Origin: Okapia johnstoni
Lineage: Eukaryota; Chordata; Mammalia; Artiodactyla; Giraffidae
Assembly: GCA_024291935.2 (NCBI GenBank)
Contig: CM044315.1
Location: 79,590,385 to 79,654,384, forward strand
DNA length: 64,000 bases
Reading direction: 5' to 3'
Within the stretch, counting starts at the first letter, position 1. Each line of letters begins with the position of its first letter. Below, piece after piece: positions 43,310-55,139 of the stretch. Below the pieces are notes generated by a model that worked only from the letters and a program-made list of their open reading frames with translations, made no database searches and had not been told where the DNA came from. The translations under genes and the position numbers were made by a program.

Positions 43310-43412
43310 CAGGATTTCTGTCTGTTTTCTTCATTGTCATGTGCCCAGAATCTAGAACAGTGCTCAGCACAGAGAGAGTGTCTCAACAGATATTGACTGA
43401 ATAAATGCAGAT
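43310..43412 (+). mobile_element. L2 LINE 3' end
   Basis: Sense L2 end: 'tctgtctgttttcttcattg', 'cagaatctagaacagtgctc', 'caacagatattgactgaata'. Confidence 0.75.
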
Positions 43413-43574
43413 AATGCTATGTTTTTCCAAAGTGATAATAACAATTTATATGCCCAACAGTTTAGCAGGTTCTATTTATTATTACTTTTTAGATCAACCA
43501 CAAATACCTCTTCCACTGTTCCATTTGCTCATGTACTCCATACTAGCTTTTGCATCTTCTTTCTCTTGGTTCTA

Positions 43575-43725
43575 CAGCTAACAGACCTGGGATGGTTGCT
43601 GTCTCTGAGTGAACTGGGACAAGTTTAACCACTCCAAGCCTCAGTTTCCTCACTTGTGAAATGGGGACAGCAACGCCTTTCTCTGTAATGACTTAACCTA
43701 CTCAATAATGGCACCAATAAATGAT
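43575..43725 (+). mobile_element. MIR SINE
   Basis: Sense MIR core: 'gggacaagtttaaccactcc', 'agcctcagtttcctcacttg' and 'tgaaatggggacagcaacgc'. Confidence 0.85.
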
Positions 43726-45439
43726 AAATCCTAGTGTAGAGAAACCTTCTCGTCCAATGCACGGGCCGATTATCCAAAAAGTCTTGTACAGAAAAATATC
43801 CGTTTAAAAAGATATATACTTACCTGGAACATTTTATTTTAGCTTAAAATATATAAATATAGATTCAGTCTCCAATTTTTTGATGTAAGGCCAAGGCATG
43901 TGCTGCTGACTGGCTTTCCAGATCTTTCCTGCATAAATCACACTCATAATACATTGCCTACAATTCTTGGTTTTAGTTTTTTATAGTGGAACAAGAACTT
44001 AAAGAAATTAGATTGTTGTGATATTTTTACTCAATATGTCTTACCCACACCTCTTTCAGTAGCATTTTTAAAACTCACCTTAATTTTCAGCTTGACTTTC
44101 ATAAAACAATAACAAACAACACCTCTTTCCAGTTTTATAATGTTGAGTTTACAAAATATTTAATGAAATTAGGCAGTTACAGTAACTGCTACCAGTGACA
44201 TAAACAGATTTAGGAACAAGTACAGTTGAGTTTTGATAAGCATGCAAGTTAGCTGGTGGGAGAAGCAGTGAGGGGCCATAGGCTAGAGTATATTGGAGAC
44301 ATCAGTTAGTGTGTTTTACAGAGCAGAGTGTTAGTTAACTTGGTTAGTCAGTTAGGTAGAGCTAGTGAAGAGAGCTACTATATTATTATTCTCTTTGTTT
44401 CTACCATTGACCTAGTCACCTGGCCACCTCTCTCCTCAGCTGATCCCCACTTAAGGAAAACATCTCAGGCCTGGTTCACTATCTAGATTTACTCCTGGGT
44501 CAGTAAGGGACAGAGGAAGACATGGAGTCCCCAAGGAATGGAGCCTGATGGGTTGTAGATTTTAAAATATTCATAGTTGAAGGGTTATTCTTTACTTCTA
44601 AGAGTTCTGTGTCCCCAGTAAGTGGAGAAAAGGAACAGAGTGGGGAGAAAAGTTCCACCTTCCTACACTGTCCTTAGATGAAGCACAGCGTTGTGGCGAG
44701 GAAGAGGGCCTGAACTTTAATTAGTCAGACCATCACCCTACTAAACTCCACTGAAACCAAAACAAACCAGGCAGTCCCATATGTCATAAGAATTAAAGGC
44801 ATGGTTCCTACTTCCTAACGATGCTTTTACAGAAACCGTTCCACTGTAAAACTTTATGATTTGAATCTTTATAGCCGCCAGCAGAGCACATGTTCACTGC
44901 CTTAAATTATAACTTAATCACAATAGAAGCTGACTTTCCAGCCCTTTGCAGTCAAGACAAGAGAGGGAAGGGGCCTGTGGAGCAAACTGCTTCCTCTTCC
45001 TCTGCCTACCTGCCTCCTCCTGGGTTATATAGTCCCAAGAAAGTGGAGGGACAGGAGGAAACACACCCCCCACACCCAGGAAGACCTAAAAGCTAGAACC
45101 TTCCAGAAAGATCTAGAGACATGAATGTAGCCCTGTCCAGGACTTATGTGGCTTGGTTAAGGCAAAGTGAGTGCTGCCAAGAAGCAAGACAAGAAAGATA
45201 AGCATTAGGAGAAACCAGCAGAGATTTGCAGGCATCCTGATCCCACCTCATCATTCCACTGGTCAGATGACTTCCTTAACATTGGTTGAACATCCTCCAT
45301 TGCTGGAGACTGAGTTGACACAAATGTAAACAAAAGTTAACCCCCCCTGCCTCTCCTTACTTCAGTGTGGCTAAAACGTAAAGAGTGAGGAGGGGAGTGA
45401 CAGAAGGGGTTGAACAGAAGGGGCCTTATATACTACATT
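43726..45439. other. Unassigned DNA, no gene supported
   Basis: No repeat could be named over 1.7 kb. A perfect consensus splice donor occurs on the minus strand near 43,816-43,827 but no matching exon is supported. Open frames are under 70 codons. Confidence 0.4.
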
Positions 45440-45570
45440 AAGAAATTTTTTTCATTATTTCAACAATAAGGAGTGATTAAAATTTTTGAAGTACTGTGAT
45501 GAGATTGCTTTTTTTTTTCTTATGTTTTGCATTTCATCATAGTTTGTAGAGATTGCTTTTTAAAAAGACT

Positions 45571-46409
45571 CTGTATCCAAATAAGATGTACAAACAGCCA
45601 AAACAATGAAAAGATGCTCAACATCAATAGTCATTAGAGAAATGCAAATCAAAACCGCAATGAGATACGACTTTACACCCATGAGGATGGCTATTAAAAA
45701 ACAAACAGAAAATGAAATAGCAAGTGTTATCTAGGATGTGGAGGAATTGAAATCCTCATACTCTGCTGATGGGAATGATGGCCTTAAATGGTGCAGTCAC
45801 TATGGAAAATTATTTGGCCGTCCAACAGAATATTAAACATAGAGTTACCATATGATCCAGCATTTTTATTCCTAGGTATATACCCAAGAGAACTGAACAT
45901 ATATCCACCAAAAACCCTGGACACAAATATTCATGACAGCATTATTCATAATAGCCAAAAAGTGAAAACAACCCAAATGCCCATCAAGTGATGAATGGAT
46001 GAGCGAAATGTGACACATCCATATGACGGAATATTATTCAGCCATAAAAAGGAATGAGGTACTGATATATGTTACAATGTGGATGAAGCTCAGAAACATT
46101 ATGCTAAGTGAAAGAAGCCAGATACAAAAGGCCATATGTTATACAATTCTATTTATGTGCAATGTCCAGAATAGACAAAACTATAAAGACAGAAAGTAGA
46201 TTTGTGGTTATTGAGAGATAGAGGAAGGGGGAGAACTGGGAAATACAGGGCTTTTTTGGAAATATAGGGGAAACATTCTGGAATTAGATAGTAGTGATGG
46301 CTGTACAATGCTGTGAATATGCTAAAACCCACTGAGTTGTACACATCAAGATTATTAAAATGATTAATTTTATGTTATGTGAATTTTTGTCTTAATTTAA
46401 AAAAAAAAA
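45571..46409 (+). mobile_element. L1 LINE 3' part (sense) with poly(A)
   Basis: Sense L1 from the ORF2 C-terminal region ('gaaatgcaaatcaaaaccgc') through 'ggaatattattcagccataa' to the 3' UTR ('gagttgtacacatcaagatt') and a poly(A) run near 46,400. The direct repeat 'aaaaagact' (45562-45570 and at the end of the A-tail) marks insertion into the antisense L2. Confidence 0.92.
45788..45991 (+). pseudogene. L1 ORF2 C-terminal fossil
   Basis: A 67-codon frame with 'YDPAFLFLGIYPRELNIYP' and 'DSIIHNSQKVK', typical of the L1 ORF2 C-terminus that precedes the 3' UTR. Stops lie on both sides. Confidence 0.8.
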
Positions 46410-47470
46410 AAAAAGACTGAAGAGGAGCAAGATAAAAGCCAGAGAGACTAATTTTAAACCTATTGGCATAATGTAAGTGAGCTATGATAAGATTGAGAAA
46501 GGAAAAGCCAGTGGGATCTGATGAGGGCCTGAATTAGGATGGTAGAAGTGGGCACAGAGAGAAGAAGACAGATTCAAACACATTTAGGGGTGAAAATAAT
46601 CAGATCTCCTTGCATTAGTAAGGAGTCTGGTAATTAGATTGTGATGCTACCATTAATCAGAATAGGGAATGTAAAAAGAAGAGGAGTGGGTTGAAAGGAA
46701 AAGATGATTTCTTTTTTTGGACATGGCAACTGTGAGGTGCTTAGAGAATTTTCATTCATTCATTTAACAAATATTTAATAAACACCTACTGGGTGCCTGG
46801 TGGGAATATCCAGTAGGCAGTTGGAGACACAGTCTTTGAGTTCTAAACTGGACATTGATATTTTGGTATTAACAACAGAGAGTGGATGTAATTGTTTAGG
46901 GAAAATGTATAAAGGAGAAATGAAAAACGCTGAAGATAATTCTTGAGGGTTAAGATCCCTCAGAAGAAATGAAGAAAAAGTGGTCATAAAGAGAGAAAAT
47001 GAAGAATTCAAGGAAACAATTTTAAAAGGAAGGCAGCAATATTAGTGACATTGAAGAGAGTTCTGGTAAAACAAAGCTGAAAAGTATCCACTGGGTTCAG
47101 TAATTAGGAAACCTTACTGGCCTAAAGGTGGAGTGATGGAGGTCAACACCGGACCATGATGGGTTGGGGAGTGAATGGGGGATAAGGAAGTGGAGACATT
47201 TTATTTTCTCAACAAATACTTATTATATTATGTCTGCTATGTGTTAGAGTGTAATAGGGAGGAGGTCCTTCTAAACGGCTTGGGAATAATGGGAAGGAGA
47301 GAAATGGGACAGTAAGTGGAGGAGGACATGGACATGAAGAAACAAAAGGAGAGATAGAGGGTACAGGAGGGTACGGTTTGAAAGTAAAAGAAGTTCAAGG
47401 TTGATGGGTTCTGACGGATAAGGTTCACGGCATGGCCATGGGACTAGGCAGTAAAGTGTGGTCTTTAGAA

Positions 47471-47845
47471 ATTAATAGGCCAAGAAGCTATACGTGTCAG
47501 GTATTAGATCATTCCATCCCACAAACAAGGAGTTTAGAAAGTCAGACAATTGTCAGAAGTAAGAAGGAATGGACAATATAATAGTCAAACAGAAAAGTTC
47601 TCAAAAAGGGGGGAATTGTGTTTATCCTTTTTTTTTTTCACAAATAAACAAACCTGTATATTCCACTGCCAGCTGCACAGTACACACTGCATAAATAAAT
47701 GCTGCCGAATGATATGCCCTCTCAAAAGCATTTCGTATTTGGCATGTTCCAAACTGAAGTCTTGAGATTTCCTCCTAAACTTAGTTGTCTTCCATTGTTT
47801 TCTGTCTGAGTGAACACTACCAACATCTTCTCCTTAGGAAATATT
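47471..47845. other. Unassigned DNA with a T-run at about 47,629
   Basis: A T-run followed by 'cacaaataaacaaacctgta' could be the tail of an antisense retrocopy, but no duplication was found. Otherwise nothing recognised. Confidence 0.3.
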
Positions 47846-47850
47846 AATAT

Positions 47851-48218
47851 TACCGAAGAATTGATCCCTTTGAACTGTGGTGTTGGAAAAGACTCTTGAG
47901 TGTTTCTTGGACAGCAAGGAGATCAAACCTGTCAATCCTAAAGGAAATCAACCATGAATATTCATTGGAAGGACTGATGCTGAAGCTGAAGCTCCAGTAC
48001 TTTGGCCGCCTGATGAGAAGAGCCAACTCATTAGAAAAGACCCTGATGCTGGGAAAGATTGAGGGCAGGAGGAGAAGGGGAAGACAGAGATGGCTGGATG
48101 TCATCACTGACTCAAGGGACATGAGTTGGAGTAAACTCCAGGAAATAGTGAAGACCAGGGAAGCCTGAGTGCTGCAGTCCATGGGGTCACAAAGTTGGAC
48201 ACGACTTAGCGACTGAAC
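47851..48218 (+). mobile_element. BovB LINE 3' end (sense)
   Basis: From 'accgaagaattgatcccttt' to 'cgacttagcgactgaacaac'. Translation shows the C-terminal words 'TARRSNLSILKEINHEYSLE' and 'KTLMLGKIEGRRRRGRQ' with a premature end. Flanks share 'aatatta', a likely target-site duplication. Confidence 0.94.
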
Positions 48219-48239
48219 AACAAAATATTATTTACATGT

Positions 48240-48885
48240 TCCTTCCTCTCTGTCACTCTTCAGAGCTAGTCCATCAGTCTGGTCACTTTTACTTCTTAAA
48301 CCTCTTTCACATTTTCCCAGATCGCTCCACTGTTAGCACTCTCATCTGAGCCACCATCCTCTCTAGTCTATTGCATCTGCTTCCTAACTCTCCTGTGCCC
48401 ATCTGCTCTTACTTCAATCCATTCTCCACTCAGTAGCCAGATTAATATGTTTCAAAATGTGAATCTGATCAAGGCACTGGTCCACTGTTTCTTTCACCCC
48501 AAACATCTGTGAGTTCTCCAATGACAGACTCCCACCTCCCAGCCTTGCCTCATACCACATACTCATCACCATTTCCAGTCTCTTCTGTCCTAGGCCTTGT
48601 CCTGAGCCCTCCTGAAACGTACAGCCTTTGCACATGCTGTTGGTCCTGTCTAGCATGTTTTCCTTCCCTTTGGTGCCCAGTTGAATTCCTATCCAGCCTA
48701 ATCAGCTCAACTTTCCTAGAACCCCTGTCTGGGTCATATCACACCCTTAGGCTTTCATAGCCTGCCACTGTTGCAGTTTTACATTTGTTTGAATAAATAT
48801 TTGATTAATGTCTGTCTCCATGAGGACAGGGGCTGTGCCTGACACGTTGAAGGAACTCAGTAAATATTTATTGAACGAATGAATG
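48240..48885 (+). mobile_element. L2 LINE (ORF2 end to 3' terminus)
   Basis: A relatively complete sense L2 3' part: 'tgcttcctaactctcctgtg', 'caatccattctccactcagt', 'gcctttgcacatgctgttgg', 'gtctgtctccatgaggacag' and 'cagtaaatatttattgaacg'. All are in consensus order. Confidence 0.85.
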
Positions 48886-48894
48886 ATTTGGTAA

Positions 48895-49010
48895 TAAGCT
48901 TGCTCAATGTTATTAAGTGGCAAATCTGGGACTGTGTCCCAAGAGACAATGCATTAGGTGTGAGGTTTGAAAGATGAGCTCCAAGATCCCTTCCATTTCT
49001 GAGATTTTTT
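48895..49010 (-). mobile_element. MIR-like fragment (antisense)
   Basis: 'ttattaagtggcaaatctgg' followed by 'gagctccaagatcccttcca' resembles the antisense tRNA-like half of a MIR-type SINE. Diverged and with uncertain limits. Confidence 0.45.
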
Positions 49011-49244
49011 GCTTTTAGGTGAATTTTCATTATTTTCCTTCCCCTTCTTTCCCTAGGCTGACTTGCTTGGCATTGTCAACATCCCTCCACTGGGTACCAG
49101 AAAGATTTAAAGACCCTAAGGATTGGAGAAAATTAGTTCCTTTGGATGCTAGAAACCTTTCTTTTATCAGATGCTTGAAAGAAACAACAAACAACTTTAA
49201 TAACTGGTCACTTAATCTCTCCTTTAAACATATCTGGTAATAGA

Positions 49245-49600
49245 GTTCAGTTCTTCTTAAAGGACTTCTTATTTTTCTTTAATAATGTACGAGTTAAGCA
49301 TCTTTTTCATATAAGTATTGGCCATTTGTATTTCTATTATATCTTCTCCTTTTTTTTTTTTTTCCTGGCTGCACTGCACTGCTTGTGGGATCTTAGTTCT
49401 CTGAACCAGGGACTGAACCCAGGACCTAGCAGTGAAAATGCCAAGTTGTAACCACTGGACCTCCAGGGAATTCCCCTCCCTCTTTATTAATTTAACTGAT
49501 TTATAAATTCTTTGTAGATTAAGGAAATTGGCCCTTTGCCACATTGTTACAAATAGGTTTTCCAGTTTATCTTCTGATAGCGTTTCTGTCACCTAAACAA
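49245..49600 (-). mobile_element. L1-type LINE fragment (antisense), split by a SINE
   Basis: 'agcatctttttcatataagt', 'ttggccatttgtatttctat' and, after the SINE, 'aattctttgtagattaagga' match an antisense L1 ORF2 segment. Confidence 0.65.
49351..49477 (-). mobile_element. CHR-2-type SINE (antisense)
   Basis: A T-run leads into 'cctggctgcactgcactgct', 'tgtgggatcttagttctctg' and 'aaccactggacctccaggga', antisense to a CHR-2 SINE, within the L1 fragment. Confidence 0.93.
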
Positions 49601-49604
49601 TTCT

Positions 49605-50110
49605 GTTCTATATAGAACAAAACTTAAAAGATACAAAAGAATATACAATGAAAAATCTTCCTCTCAGCCTTGTTCTCCAGTTCAATTCCCCCTCCCCAGA
49701 CGGCAGTCTTATTAACAATTTCTTACATATCTTTCCAGAGCTTGCCTGAGCAATAAGAGCATATAGGTATACCTGATTTTCTTCCCTTCAAGAACACAAA
49801 AGGTAACTCTGCACTCCGTGTTCTGCATCTTGCCTTTTCACTTACAACACAGGGTATATTGGAGACCTTTCCATATCAGTACAAAAGAGCTGACAGATAT
49901 TGCCAAATTGCCCTCTGTAGAGATTGAACCTATTTACACTATCAGCAATTTATGGACCTCTTTTCGCACCCTTCACCAGTACACGTTAAAAACTTTTTTG
50001 ATCTCTGCCAATCAGATTGATAAAAAACGGCACATGTGTTTCTCTCAGAGTGAAGCTGAGCATCTTTTCATATAGTTAAAGTGCTTATGGCCATTTACAA
50101 ATTTTTGTGG
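49605..50110 (-). mobile_element. L1/HAL1-type LINE fragment (antisense)
   Basis: 'cgtgttctgcatcttgcctt', 'ggagacctttccatatcagt', 'tattgccaaattgccctctg' and 'tgagcatcttttcatatagt' occur in the antisense order of an old L1 or HAL1-type 3' region, with internal deletions. Confidence 0.75.
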
Positions 50111-50292
50111 CTTCTAGACCTTTCCATTTTTGAAGAATTAGGATCAGGAAGGATTATTGTGATTATGGGAGAAACAATCTTTAGTTAATCTAGATCAAGT
50201 AACCTGCTTTTCCAACAGTGTAGCTTTATCCTTGTTTTTATCAGCAACACATCTGTGACTAAGGCTAAATTATGGTAGAGTAGAAAGAGTTT

Positions 50293-50564
50293 GGAGAAGG
50301 CAATGGCACCCCACTCCACTACTTTTGCCTGGAAAATCCCATGGACGGAGGAGCCTGGTAGGGTACAGTCCATGGGGTTGCTAAGAGTCAGACATGGCTG
50401 AGCGACTTCACTTTCACTTTTCCCTTTCATGCGCTGGAGAAGGAAATGGCAACCCACTCCAGTGTCCTTGCCTGGAGAATCCTAGGGACGGCAGAGCCTG
50501 GTGGGCTGCCGTCTATGGGGTCGCACAGAGTCGGAGACAACTGAAGTGACTTAGCAGCAGCAGC
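50293..50564 (+). mobile_element. BOV-A2 SINE, full dimer
   Basis: Two BovA monomers in tandem are joined by 'ttcactttcacttttccctt'. The second ends 'gacttagcagcagcagc'. The 11-bp target-site duplication 'agaaagagttt' is perfect at 50282-50292 and 50565-50575. Low divergence from the recalled consensus suggests youth. Confidence 0.97.
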
Positions 50565-50639
50565 AGAAAGAGTTTAGGCTTTAACATCATACAGACTTCA
50601 ACTGCAATCCCATATTCCTTCTTTGCTTCCCTCTTTCCA

Positions 50640-51025
50640 TACTTACTTATTGAAGTTTTACTACACATCATGCCCAGGGGAGGATGCTGGAGATTCAAAG
50701 ATAAATAAAGCCCAGTTCTTGCCATCCAGAGGCTGTCAATGTAATGAAGGAGTCAGGCATGTAAACCAGTAAATGTAATGCAAAATAGATAATAATGATG
50801 ATGATGATGAGACACTGATAATAGCTGGCAGCTCTGCGGATGATGAATTGGGAAAGGAGAAAGGGGAGCAGTTAGCAGACTATAGCAGCAATGCAGGCAA
50901 GCAATTCAGTGAGAACAAATGAGAAGAATCAGATTCTAGATATAAGGGGGCAAAATAAGTAAGACTTAGTGATTTTGGTAAAAGCAGGGAATGAGGTTAG
51001 ATTCTAGTGGGTTGAGGACTAAGAT
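50640..51025 (-). mobile_element. L2 LINE (antisense), with internal deletions
   Basis: 'acttattgaagttttactac', 'gatgctggagattcaaagat' and 'cagttcttgccatccagagg' mark the antisense 3' end. Further right 'gactatagcagcaatgcagg' matches the thumb-coding part. A short (ATG)n run lies at 50,795-50,810. Confidence 0.65.
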
Positions 51026-51029
51026 ATGA

Positions 51030-51560
51030 GGAGATCTCCTTCTTTGATATCATGGCTCTTCAGGTATACTGCATGATCATTCACCAAATAGTCACTCCTG
51101 TACCCCTCCACCTCCAACTTCCCTGTCCCACTGATGTTGTCTTGCCCATATGGCTTGCTCTGCCCTCAAAGCAGGGTGGGATGATTTTCTTAGCCTTGAA
51201 TTTGGGTTGGCCATTAATGTGCTTCATCCAGTAAATTGTTAGCAGACATAAAGCAAGCAGAGGATAGAAATGTGCTTGCACGCTCAGCTCCTGCCTTAGG
51301 CTCCTGCCTTTCACCATGAGAAAAGCACACCTCTGGTGGCTGGTGACTGCTGGCTCAAGGGGATCAAAGAACACATGGAGCAGAGCTGGACCTAACCCAC
51401 AGCCTGGAGCCAAGCCCAGCTGGGCCCAGCTGAGATCAGCTGACCCCTAGTGATCCACATACCTGTGCATTCAAGAAACAAATACCTACCATCTTATGGC
51501 ACTGAGTTTTGGGTAGACATGCTACTCTGTGTTGTGGCAAGACTCCTGATACAGGTCTCC
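51030..51560 (+). mobile_element. MLT1-type (ERVL-MaLR) LTR
   Basis: Landmarks in order: 'ccttgaatttgggttggcca', 'aggctcctgcctttcaccat', 'cacagcctggagccaagccc', 'cccagctgagatcagctgac', 'atggcactgagttttgggta' and an end of 'ctcctgatacag'. These fit an ancient MLT1-like LTR. No viral coding sequence is adjacent. Confidence 0.8.
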
Positions 51561-52146
51561 AACAGAGATATTGCTTTTCCAGGCTAAATATCGCCACTTC
51601 GTTTAATTAGTCATCATATGCCTTCTTTCTCATCTGTGCCAGATTTCTTAGTGAGATATACCAACTGAGACCAATAAGGAGGCACTCCCCACAAAAAGGC
51701 ATCAAATTAGAATTCTGCATGCCTGTGATCCTCTTCCCCCTTCTTCCCTTCAACTCTGCCTCCATTATAGAGTCAGCCAAATGGCAAAGGAAGAAAGAAT
51801 CTGTCCTGGGGGCCTGGGCTTGGAGAGACTCTGGAATTAAGAAGCTGGGTAAGGTTAAAACTCAAGCCCCATGAGTGTATCAGAAAGGAGTGGTCATCAG
51901 CTCCTGGTTAATTCTGGAAATTCATTCTATATATCAAAAAAGGAGGTCAGGTGCCATCTAAAATGTTGACATTGGAACCAGTCATACACCAACTGCCTAG
52001 AGCTGGGACTCCAGTGATACTGCTGCTTCCCACCCAAAGCCACCCAAAGCCAGGAAGATGGAGGACACAGGAGCAGATCCATGTCTTGTGGCATCTGAAG
52101 CTTCACATGTACAATTCTGAGAGCCCTCTTTGAAAACATTGCAAGG
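51561..52146. other. Unassigned, probably part of a diverged interspersed repeat
   Basis: The segment 52,070-52,140 ('ttgtggcatctgaagcttca', 'ctgagagccctctttgaaaa') looks like a repeat edge, and the text after the SINE (from about 52,420) seems to continue it. I suspect an old DNA transposon but cannot name it. Confidence 0.3.
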
Positions 52147-52400
52147 GGACTTCCCTGGTGGTCCAATGGCTAAGACTCTGTGCTCCCAATGCAGGGGGCC
52201 CGGGTTTGATCCTTTGTCAGGGAACTAGATCCCACATGCTACAACTAAGAGTTCACATGCCTCAACTAAAGATTCTCCATCCTGGCAATGAAGATTGAAG
52301 ATCCCACGTACCCTCAGACCTGGCACAGTCAAATAATAAATAAATAAAAATAAATATTTCAAAATTAAATACAATATTGTGAAGTAAAAAATAAATTAAT
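52147..52400 (+). mobile_element. CHR-2-type SINE with long A/T-rich tail
   Basis: Head 'ggacttccctggtggtccaa', body 'ggaactagatcccacatgct', end 'acctggcacagtcaaataat', then (AAAT)-type tail sequence to about 52,400. Confidence 0.93.
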
Positions 52401-53621
52401 TAATTAAAAAAAATTACAAATGTAAAATTAGGTTCAAAAATGAGTATTTATATGGAATGACAAATGCTAGTGCAACAAATTATAAAATTTTAAAAGCTGA
52501 GGAAAATCATGATCATGATAAAATTTTTTAAATAACAATTTAAAAAATAATTGTCTGTTACACCCCCTAAGTGTTTATTTCCTAAGATTTTTGGACTCCA
52601 GGTGCTTTAACTCTCCATAGGGCCAACAATTTTTACGTGTAATTTTCTGTAAAGAAAGGAGAAATATAATTCAATCTTTGATCTACCACTGTTGATCAAA
52701 CTTTATTATTGATCATTTAGAGAAGTTTCCTCCAGTTTCAAAACTCCCTGTTAGTATTGTTATATAAATTTTAAAGGACTGTTATGAACATCCATCAAGT
52801 TTCTTTCACACAGGATTTGTAAGATTGCAGGGCATTTCAAAATGTCCTGAATACTCTCGGGCTCGATTGACACTCTTTTACCAGTTTATTATTGATGCCC
52901 TAGTTATAGTGCATATTAGTTTTCTATTTTCTTCAGTGGTGTCAGTATTTTGGGGATGTGTAAAACATAAGTTCACATAAGAATGCTCTAATTAATAGTG
53001 GTATTGCTACAGGTTTGTGCCCTATAAACACAGGAATTTTAATAAACTCTATCTCATGTGATTCCCATAAAAAAGCAAACATATAATATACTTATCACTG
53101 TATATACTGCGTTAAGAAATGTATTCCTAATAGGTGAGAGGTTCTCTTCTGACAAAGCATCGATAAAACCTCAAATTTCCACTTACAGTTTTTCACATAT
53201 GTGATGACCAGTTTCTCAATCCATATCTTTTAAGCCTTGTTTCTCTTCCATGGCAGGGCACCTTAGGGCACACTCATGTCCCTACAAGCTCCGGCCGTGT
53301 ATCTCTGTGTCTTGATCCCCTGTGAGCTAGCATGGTGGGCAGTAGCAGGACTCCTGAGAGACATTTCTACACTGGGACAGCCAGTAGTAAGTTAACTGTG
53401 CACAGAGGAGACTGTGAACCACATAAATAGATCCCATTAACCCAAATAAACAAACTATATTCCCAACTCAGCTTCCCTTTAACCAGGCCTCCCAAACCAC
53501 CACAGTTGCTTCAGACCACTTCACAGGAAGAGGAAGTACGGAGTCAGAATGGAAACAGTGACCACATTAAACTTTGATTAAGGTATCTTATTTTTGACAA
53601 ATTAAAAAAATGTGACCATGT
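52401..53621. other. Unassigned AT-rich DNA, candidate old DNA transposon
   Basis: Continues the unidentified repeat from 52,140 ('aggttcaaaaatgagtattt', 'acaaattataaaattttaaa'). The rest (52,560-53,400) has no coding frame above about 60 codons and no family I can name. From its even divergence it could be a hAT-type relic. Confidence 0.3.
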
Positions 53622-53632
53622 AAAAATATTGT

Positions 53633-53849
53633 TGGGCTTCCCTGGTAGTTCAGTGGTAAAGGATCCACCTGCCAAGCAGGAGACACAAGTTCTACCCCTG
53701 GGTTGGGAAGATCCCCTGGATAAGGAATGGCAACCCACTTCAATATTTTTGCTTGGAGAATCCCATGGACAGAGGAGGAGCCTGGCAGGCTATAGTCCTT
53801 GGGGTCTCAAAAGAGTCAGATATGACTGAGTGACTAAAACAACAACAAC
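53633..53849 (+). mobile_element. Bov-tA SINE, full length
   Basis: Sense SINE from 'gggcttccctggtagttcag' to an ACA-rich tail. The 10-bp duplication 'aaaaatattg' is perfect at 53622-53631 and 53850-53859. Confidence 0.97.
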
Positions 53850-53969
53850 AAAAATATTGCTAAGGGGCCTGTAACTTTAAATTTCATTAGCTTCATAGAA
53901 AACCCACTTCTAGGGGGATACAAAAATCTCAGTTTTTTATTGGTCTAGGCACCATCAATAGACAGCATT

Positions 53970-54100
53970 ACTTTTTTCCAGCATTAAGCAAACACTGATT
54001 GAATACTTATTATGTCCCAGGCACAAGGGATACAACAGTGCTAAAGTGAATACAACCCCTGCCCTCATAAGCTTATGTTCTCGCTGAGATAGACAGCCAT
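53970..54100 (-). mobile_element. L2 LINE 3' end (antisense)
   Basis: 'attgaatacttattatgtcc', 'caggcacaagggatacaaca', 'cccctgccctcataagctta', in the expected order. Confidence 0.8.
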
Positions 54101-54765
54101 CAAAGAAAGAACCACACTTTAGATGAATGGCACAAGAATTTTTCTTTTGTGGTTTTGCCTGTTATTCCCCCAACCAAACCAACTGTTGTTGTGATCTGCT
54201 GACACGAGAGAGGAAGGCTAAGCAAGCAGGGAGCCAGTCAGTGGAAAACCCTCAGAAGCAGCTCTCCTCAGACCCTGTGGTTCTCCATGGGCTCAGAGTC
54301 TGGCCACGGGGCTCCACTCCTGCCTCAGTCTGCTGGTCACCTGCAGTCAGTCTACTCTGGCTTTTCAGATTTAGGGTCTCTGGGACCTTGAACTGGAAAA
54401 GACTAATTTAGCAGGGCTTCTTCAGTGGAAAACCCAGGTCCCAAAACCCAGCGAAAAAACACTGCATGCTGATCTAAGGAAGATGACGAAGGACCCTGAA
54501 GTGGGAAGTAGTTAGAACAGCTCACTACTTCCCACCCTAACTAAGAAGGGGAAGTGAGAATTTCCTCAATGACTGTCAGCAGGAGGTTCTGATCTTCCAT
54601 TAGATTCTGCCCTTCTTTCCTGCCCTCCATAGAGTCAACCTACTGACATAGCTTTTACCTTCTTTTTTCAGCCAAGCATCTTGAAATATTTCACTTTCTC
54701 TCACCTCAATACATCAGTTAATACAGAGGTATTGAGTACCTACCGGGTGGCAGGCAAGGTCTATT
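54101..54765. other. Unassigned DNA
   Basis: No repeat or exon recognised. One 94-codon plus-strand frame (54,127-54,411) has no domain. Confidence 0.4.
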
Positions 54766-55139
54766 CTAACCTCACCTCTCTGTTACATTTGACACTAGTA
54801 ACCATCACTTCTTGAAGCCCTCCTGCCTTGGATTCAGGCTTCCCTGCATGTTGAGATTCACTCTTTCTTTGGCAGCTCCTGCTCCACCTGGCCCTTACAC
54901 AGTGATGTTACTCAGAGCTCTCAGCTCAGCCATTGCTCTTTCTCCTTGACATGCCCTTTCTGGGCTATGTGACCTACACACATGGGGTCAAATCCCACTT
55001 ATGTGTTCAGTTCAGTTCAGGCCCTTGATCGTGTCTGACTCTTTGTGACTCCATGGATTGCAGCATGCCAGGCCTCCCTGCCCATCAACTCCCAGAGCTT
55101 GTTCAAACTCATGTCCATCGAGTTGGTGATGCCATCCAA

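Larger units (their letters stand above)
45440..47470 (-). mobile_element. L2 LINE (antisense), split by an L1
   Basis: Left of the L1: 'aggagtgattaaaatttttg' then 'gtgatgagattgctttttaa'. Right of it, antisense blocks continue: 'tttttggacatggcaactgt', 'cagtaggcagttggagacac', 'ggagagaaatgggacagtaa'. The translated minus strand near 46,860 has 'LELKDCVSNCLLDIPT', an L2 ORF2 word. A small extra L2 3' end ('caaatatttaataaacacct', 46,755-46,802) lies inside it. Confidence 0.72.

Noticed and set aside
43814..43830. U1 snRNA pseudogene
   Set aside because: Twelve bases match the U1 5' end but the sequence diverges at once; a splice-donor-like word explains it.
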